This document shows positions 5,095-7,273 of a DNA stretch of 7,273 nucleotides, one piece after another (the first letter of the stretch is position 1; every line of letters starts with the position of its first letter). The notes beneath the pieces were generated by a model, which was not told the DNA's origin, ran no database searches, and saw only the letters and a program-made list of their open reading frames with translations. The translations under genes and the position numbers were made by a program. This DNA is from Candidatus Woesearchaeota archaeon (GTDB taxonomy: Archaea > Nanobdellota > Nanobdellia > Woesearchaeales > WJKL01), in NCBI GenBank assembly GCA_019322535.1, contig JAHWIM010000009.1:1-7273 (forward strand), in the 5' to 3' direction.

Positions 5095-5102
5095 TTTAAA
5101 TA
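5095..5102 (+). promoter_or_regulatory. TATA box for the 89-aa membrane protein gene
   Basis: TTTAAATA, 32 nt before the ATG at 5127. CGAAAGTAAC (5081-5090) lies upstream as a possible TFB-recognition element. No ribosome binding site is present, so the mRNA is predicted leaderless. Confidence 0.6.
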
Positions 5103-5126
5103 TATTCTATATTCTCCCTTAAAAAT

Positions 5127-5396
5127 ATGAGAGATGATTATACTTTTAGTGGAATATCTTTATTGGCTCACGGATTAGGAGCAATTGTAGGTGCAGCAGC
5201 AGGAGCAGCTGCAGGAATATATGGCGCAGAATATACAATTGAGACAGTTGAATGGCTGCCACAATGGATAAGATATATTGCAGACCCTATTAGTGGAGGC
5301 ATAGGCTTCGGCGGAGGATGGATTGCTGGCAGAGCAATAATTGGAGGACTAGTTGATAAAGTTCTAGATGGTTATCATTATCTTACAAGTAAATAA
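5127..5396 (+). CDS. small Gly/Ala-rich two-helix membrane protein, second of two similar
   Basis: Unknown 89-aa protein that parallels the one before it. A polar start (MRDDYTFSG) is followed by a small-residue helix at about 9-33 (LLAHGLGAIVGAAAGAAAGI). YGAEYTIE (32-39) corresponds to AAGEYLIY in its neighbour. A Trp-rich amphipathic link (VEWLPQWIRYIADP, 41-54) and a second Gly-rich hydrophobic stretch (ISGGIGFGGGWIAGRAIIGG, 55-74) follow, and the short C-terminus is polar. It is probably a paralogue by tandem duplication that has diverged strongly: the shared features are the glycine zipper, the Gly/Ala-Glu-Tyr junction and the two-helix layout, not long identities. The stop is only 9 bp from the stop of the convergent EF-like gene, so transcripts may overlap at their 3' ends. 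Confidence 0.78.
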   Translation: MRDDYTFSGISLLAHGLGAIVGAAAGAAAGIYGAEYTIETVEWLPQWIRYIADPISGGIGFGGGWIAGRAIIGGLVDKVLDGYHYLTSK

Positions 5397-5405
5397 AGAA
5401 ATAAA

Positions 5406-5663
5406 TTATTCTGTAACCTTAAACACTTTATCGTTTTCTTTGCAAGGCTGTGCTGTTTTCAAGCCAACAGATTGTCCTGATTTACCTTGTTCTATTTTCT
5501 CATGCTCAATCTGCATGCTATCAACTATTTGCTCAAAAGTTTTTTCATGGCCTTCAATGCTTATCTTTTCTCCTACTTTTAAAACACCGCTTAATTCAAT
5601 AATAGCTACGCTTATTTTATCAAAAAAGTGTGTTACCTTACCAATTTCCTTTTTTTCAGACAT
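5406..5663 (-). CDS. stand-alone EF-Tu domain 2-like protein (translation elongation factor-like)
   Basis: An 85-aa beta-barrel protein resembling domain 2 of EF-Tu/IF2-type GTPases without any GTPase domain. The diagnostic parts are IGKVTHFFDKISVAIIELSG (7-26), LKVGEKISIEGHEKTFEQIVDSMQ (28-51), where the first half is the barrel strand 'l.vGd.i.i.G', and the conserved IEHEKIEQGKSGQSVGLKT (52-70). Such single-domain proteins are widespread in archaea and bacteria and are usually annotated 'translation elongation factor-like'. Their biochemical role is not established; with no P-loop, the protein cannot hydrolyse GTP by itself. The length is complete for the family. The start is chosen because a GGGGTG ribosome binding site lies 7 nt upstream. 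The gene is divergent from the 196-aa unknown and convergent with the membrane protein to its left. Confidence 0.88.
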   Translation of the reverse strand: MSEKKEIGKVTHFFDKISVAIIELSGVLKVGEKISIEGHEKTFEQIVDSMQIEHEKIEQGKSGQSVGLKTAQPCKENDKVFKVTE

Positions 5664-5670
5664 TAAAAAA

Positions 5671-5676
5671 CACCCC
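5671..5676 (-). promoter_or_regulatory. ribosome binding site of the EF-like gene
   Basis: GGGGTG on the minus strand, 7 nt before the ATG at 5663. The predicted transcript start is near 5676-5678, so the site lies at the very 5' end of the mRNA. Confidence 0.6.
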
Positions 5677-5700
5677 TATATAATACTGTGTGATTTAATT

Positions 5701-5708
5701 TATTTAAA
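5701..5708 (-). promoter_or_regulatory. TATA box of the EF-like gene
   Basis: TTTAAATA on the minus strand, with its upstream edge 45 nt before the ATG. This allows a short leader of about 13-15 nt. Confidence 0.5.
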
Positions 5709-5727
5709 TTTTATGATAAAAAAGAAA

Positions 5728-5735
5728 AATATATT
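5728..5735 (+). promoter_or_regulatory. TATA-like box for the 196-aa gene
   Basis: AAATATAT within an A/T-rich stretch, preceded by AAAAAAGAAA. Its 5' edge is 32 nt before the ATG at 5760, the same spacing as the other leaderless genes here. The low complexity of the region makes the exact box uncertain. Confidence 0.45.
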
Positions 5736-5759
5736 AATAAGCTTATCCAAGTCAATCAT

Positions 5760-6350
5760 ATGGTTGTTGACCTAATTAAAAAGAAACAAGAGATGGAAGA
5801 GCAGGATGAAAAAGAAGTAGAATTTAGAAGAGGCTATGTTTTAGTGACTGAACCTCATGACCGCGATCCTATTATCTGTTATTGCGAGAAAGCTGCTTTA
5901 AAAGGAAGTACAATCAAAAGCCGGAATTATTATAGTATTCATATGTTTGATTGTGAAAATTTTGAATTTGCTTATCTTAAAGGAAATAATCTGGTTGATG
6001 AAAGCAAAGAAGCTACATTACAAGCTATGAAAGATCGTAGAATCGAAATAAGATATAGAACCTGGTCACAAGGTTCTTATATCATGGCTGTAGAAGAGGG
6101 CAACTTTTTATTTTTAAATGATGAACAAGCTGTTGTGGTGATGTTGAGTCATGGTTTAAAACATCGTGAGTTTTCATATCATTTGACTGAACGTGCCTCA
6201 TTCTATTATCCGCTTGAAGAAAGGACAAAGGCTATTAAAAAAGCAGCTAAATTGATGCATGATAACACTAAACATCTTTTTGATAAGCATAATATTAAGC
6301 TTAGAGATATTGGTAAAATAGAAAAATTTATTTCTTCAAAAATTCCTTAA
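5760..6350 (+). CDS. unknown 196-aa soluble protein
   Basis: Not recognised. A charged N-terminal helix (DLIKKKQEMEEQDEKEVEF, 4-22) precedes a beta-rich core. Strands there include GYVLVTEPHD (25-34), DPIICYCEKAALKG (36-49), NYYSIHMFDCENFEFAYLKG (56-75), RIEIRYRTW (94-102) and SYIMAVEEGNFLFLNDEQAVVVML (106-129). The C-terminal third is helical and basic (LEERTKAIKKAAKLMHDNTKHLFDKHNIKL, about 152-181). There is no signal peptide or membrane helix. Three Cys (40, 42, 65) and many His and Tyr are present, but CYC plus a distant Cys does not make a standard zinc site. The basic C-terminus would suit nucleic-acid or ribosome contact, a guess helped only by the divergent EF-like gene. The start follows a TATA-like box at leaderless spacing. 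Confidence 0.8.
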   Translation: MVVDLIKKKQEMEEQDEKEVEFRRGYVLVTEPHDRDPIICYCEKAALKGSTIKSRNYYSIHMFDCENFEFAYLKGNNLVDESKEATLQAMKDRRIEIRYRTWSQGSYIMAVEEGNFLFLNDEQAVVVMLSHGLKHREFSYHLTERASFYYPLEERTKAIKKAAKLMHDNTKHLFDKHNIKLRDIGKIEKFISSKIP

Positions 6351-6425
6351 GCATAAAAAGCTTTCTAAACAGCAATAAAGAAATAAATAGGGAAAATTAA
6401 CAATATATTGCCCAAAACCATAACC

Positions 6426-6433
6426 TTTATATA
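6426..6433 (+). promoter_or_regulatory. TATA box of the S17e-Alba operon
   Basis: TTTATATA, with its 5' edge 49 nt before the S17e ATG, so the transcript should start near 6456-6458 and carry a leader of about 18 nt. The 75 bp between the end of the 196-aa gene and this box hold no gene. Confidence 0.6.
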
Positions 6434-6464
6434 CCCTACTCTTCTTCTCAAAAATGCTTAAATA

Positions 6465-6472
6465 GGGATGAT
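6465..6472 (+). promoter_or_regulatory. ribosome binding site-like sequence before S17e
   Basis: GGGATGAT, two bases before the ATG at 6475. It resembles the archaeal GGAGGTGAT site, but the spacing is shorter than usual. An in-frame TAG at 6463-6465 rules out any earlier S17e start. Confidence 0.5.
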
Positions 6473-6474
6473 AT

Positions 6475-6666
6475 ATGGGAAGAATAAAAACACAATTGAC
6501 AAAGAGAATAACATTCAAACTGATAGAATTGCATAGAGACGAGTTTAAAAAAGACTATGAATCAAATAAACAGTTGGTCTCAAAATTTGCAGATATTCAC
6601 GGCAAAAAACTAAGAAACGTTATAGCTGGGTATGTAACAAGATTGATGAAAAAAGGTGAAGAGTAA
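6475..6666 (+). CDS. rps17e: 30S ribosomal protein S17e
   Basis: Complete 63-aa small-subunit ribosomal protein found only in archaea and eukaryotes. The family signature is clear throughout: MGRIKTQLTKRITFKLIE at the N-terminus matches the canonical MGRIRTKxVKR opening, the middle has the usual DYESNKQLVSKFADI, and the C-terminus KLRNVIAGYVTRLMKK matches the conserved 'KLRNKIAGFVTHLMKR'. The length equals that of archaeal homologues. It is basic, as expected for rRNA binding in the 30S subunit. It leads a short operon with Alba, 37 bp downstream, which has its own ribosome binding site, and a 43-aa membrane protein. Confidence 0.97.
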   Translation: MGRIKTQLTKRITFKLIELHRDEFKKDYESNKQLVSKFADIHGKKLRNVIAGYVTRLMKKGEE

Positions 6667-6689
6667 AGCTCACAACTGAAACAACAAGC

Positions 6690-6696
6690 GGGGTGA
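6690..6696 (+). promoter_or_regulatory. ribosome binding site of the Alba gene
   Basis: GGGGTGA, 7 nt before the ATG at 6704. It confirms the long N-terminal form of the protein, since the internal Met13 has no such site. Confidence 0.75.
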
Positions 6697-6703
6697 AACT
6701 AAA

Positions 6704-7030
6704 ATGGCAGAAAAAGAAGAAATGGAAGATAAAGCACCAATGTCTGGAAATGACAACAATATTTTTATTGGTGGAAAGCCGTTTATGAACTATGTGACAG
6801 GAGTTGTAATGCAGTTTACAACCAAAAACGCAAACGAAGTAATAGTAAAAGCAAGAGGAAAGTTCATAAGCAGAGCTGTTGACGTGTCAGAAGTTGCAGC
6901 TAAAAGATTCCTTGAAGGATCTGTAGCAGTAAAAGACATAAAAATTGACTCAGAAGAGTTTACAAACAAAGAAGGAAAAAACGTAAGAGTTTCCACAATA
7001 GAAATAACATTAGAAAAAGTAAACAAATAA
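6704..7030 (+). CDS. albA: Alba DNA/RNA-binding chromatin protein
   Basis: Abundant archaeal nucleoid protein that binds DNA and RNA as a dimer. All landmark segments are present: NIFIGGKPFMNYV (19-31), matching the 'NVVLIGKKPVMNYV' first strand-helix; NEVIVKARGKFISRAVDVSEV (44-64); KDIKIDSEEF (77-86); and the final strand VRVSTIEITLEK (94-105). Of the two adjacent lysines of Sulfolobus Alba, of which K16 is acetylated, only the second is kept (Lys25); the K16 position is Gly24, so acetyl control at that position is not possible here. Residues 1-18 are an acidic extension (MAEKEEMEDKAPMSGNDN), longer than the few residues usual before the core, which might modulate DNA binding. It sits in one operon with S17e, consistent with high constitutive expression. 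Confidence 0.97.
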   Translation: MAEKEEMEDKAPMSGNDNNIFIGGKPFMNYVTGVVMQFTTKNANEVIVKARGKFISRAVDVSEVAAKRFLEGSVAVKDIKIDSEEFTNKEGKNVRVSTIEITLEKVNK

Positions 7031-7033
7031 AAA

Positions 7034-7040
7034 GGGCGGT
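7034..7040 (+). promoter_or_regulatory. ribosome binding site of the 43-aa ORF
   Basis: GGGCGGT, 6 nt before the ATG at 7047. It deviates by one base from GGAGGT-type sites, but spacing and purine content support translation. Confidence 0.5.
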
Positions 7041-7046
7041 AAAAAA

Positions 7047-7178
7047 ATGCTTGAATTTACACTATTAGTTTTAGCTTTAGCAGTTCTTATTTATGTTTAT
7101 TATTATAAAAACAAAGAGCTAAAGCCAAAACAATGGGTTTGGATGGGCAGCGGAAAAGATCCATTCAATAAAAAATAG
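7047..7178 (+). CDS. 43-aa single-pass membrane microprotein
   Basis: ATG at 7047 to TAG at 7176-7178, 16 bp after the Alba stop. Residues 2-20 are a single hydrophobic helix (LEFTLLVLALAVLIYVYYY). A basic stretch follows at once (KNKELKPK, 21-28), then an aromatic and polar tail (QWVWMGSGKDPFNKK). The positive charges after the helix predict an N-out, C-in topology with a cytoplasmic tail. A Shine-Dalgarno-like site and a poly-T terminator directly after the stop mark it as the last gene of the S17e-Alba operon. I recognise no family; proteins of this size are easily missed by gene callers. It could be a small membrane subunit or a tether for a cytoplasmic partner. Confidence 0.75.
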   Translation: MLEFTLLVLALAVLIYVYYYKNKELKPKQWVWMGSGKDPFNKK

Positions 7179-7223
7179 TTTTTTTCTCTACTTTTTTATA
7201 TAACTCACTTTTTTCTTGTTTTT
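7179..7223 (+). terminator. multi-T-tract archaeal terminator
   Basis: Four T-rich runs occur in succession on the coding strand: seven T at 7179-7185, six at 7192-7197, six at 7209-7214 and five at 7219-7223. They begin immediately after the stop of the 43-aa gene. No stable hairpin precedes them, which fits the oligo-U termination of archaeal RNA polymerase. Confidence 0.7.
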
Positions 7224-7227
7224 ATGG

Positions 7228-7236
7228 TATATATAA
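7228..7236 (+). promoter_or_regulatory. TATA box of a gene beyond the right edge
   Basis: TATATATAA directly after the T tracts. A transcript would start near 7258-7260, inside the last bases of the window. No ORF or RNA gene can be identified in the 13-16 bases that remain. Confidence 0.45.
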
Positions 7237-7273
7237 GAGGACTGACTACAAACAGAACTTTTAATCAAGTAGA

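Noticed and set aside
5368..5775. Plus-strand open frame of 135 codons over the EF-like gene
   Set aside because: It is antisense to the well-supported EF-Tu domain 2-like gene, overlaps the end of the 89-aa gene and the start of the 196-aa gene, and the Cys/Ser/Ile-rich translation looks like a shadow.
6351..6375. Hairpin terminator after the 196-aa gene (AAGC...GCTT)
   Set aside because: The stem is only four base pairs and no T tract follows.
6454..6465. Minimal ORF ATG-CTT-AAA-TAG just before S17e, as a leaderless regulatory uORF
   Set aside because: The expected transcript start (about 6456-6458) falls inside or after its ATG. It would need a start a few bases earlier than the TATA spacing predicts.
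7237..7273. Start of a tRNA or other RNA gene at the right edge
   Set aside because: A TATA box precedes it, but the few remaining bases show no tRNA A-box or other recognisable RNA element.

Overview
The window looks like AT-rich chromosomal DNA from an archaeon. The evidence is a ribosomal protein S17e gene, an Alba chromatin protein gene, a TrmB-type regulator gene, archaeal TATA boxes (TTTATAAA, TTTAAATA) and GGTGA-type ribosome binding sites. The small genes, the many unrecognised short proteins and the overall gene style suggest a DPANN-type lineage (Woesearchaeota/Pacearchaeota-like). That placement is an inference; no rRNA is present to confirm it.

Layout. Bases 1-373 (minus) hold the start of a Tat-exported, possibly lipid-anchored protein whose 3' end lies outside the window; a near-perfect 25-bp palindrome abuts its start codon. 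Bases 451-3833 (minus) are a tight operon of six genes of 147, 196, 115, 171, 349 and 139 aa in transcription order, none of which I recognise as a named family. The genes are joined by a nearly invariant junction, GGTGAATAAAAATG, in which the ribosome binding site, the stop codon of one gene and the start of the next are fused. The first product carries a textbook Hanks-kinase catalytic loop (HRDIKPTN) and DFG motif in a protein too short to be a full kinase. The second has a weak resemblance to an FHA (phosphothreonine-binding) domain. The fifth has a coiled coil and one C-terminal membrane helix. This operon is the best candidate for an undescribed system, possibly a membrane-tethered phospho-signalling complex.

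Bases 3834-3966 are a divergent promoter region: back-to-back TATA boxes flank a GTAATA-TT-TATTAC palindrome. To its right a TrmB-like regulator (3967-4704) is read away from the operon, which makes it a candidate local regulator. Two small Gly/Ala-rich membrane proteins of similar design follow (4747-5070 and 5127-5396), each with its own promoter. A stand-alone EF-Tu domain 2-like protein (5406-5663, minus) is convergent with the second of these and divergent from a 196-aa unknown (5760-6350). The right end is a housekeeping cluster: S17e (6475-6666), Alba (6704-7030) and a 43-aa single-pass membrane protein (7047-7178). It ends in a multi-T-tract terminator, followed by a new promoter pointing out of the window.

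Two translation styles coexist. Four plus-strand genes (3967, 4747, 5127, 5760) have a TATA box whose 5' edge lies 30-32 nt before the ATG, so their mRNAs should be leaderless. The minus-strand operon, the EF-like gene, Alba and the 43-aa gene use Shine-Dalgarno sites. I found no tRNA, rRNA, CRISPR array, transposase or other mobile element.
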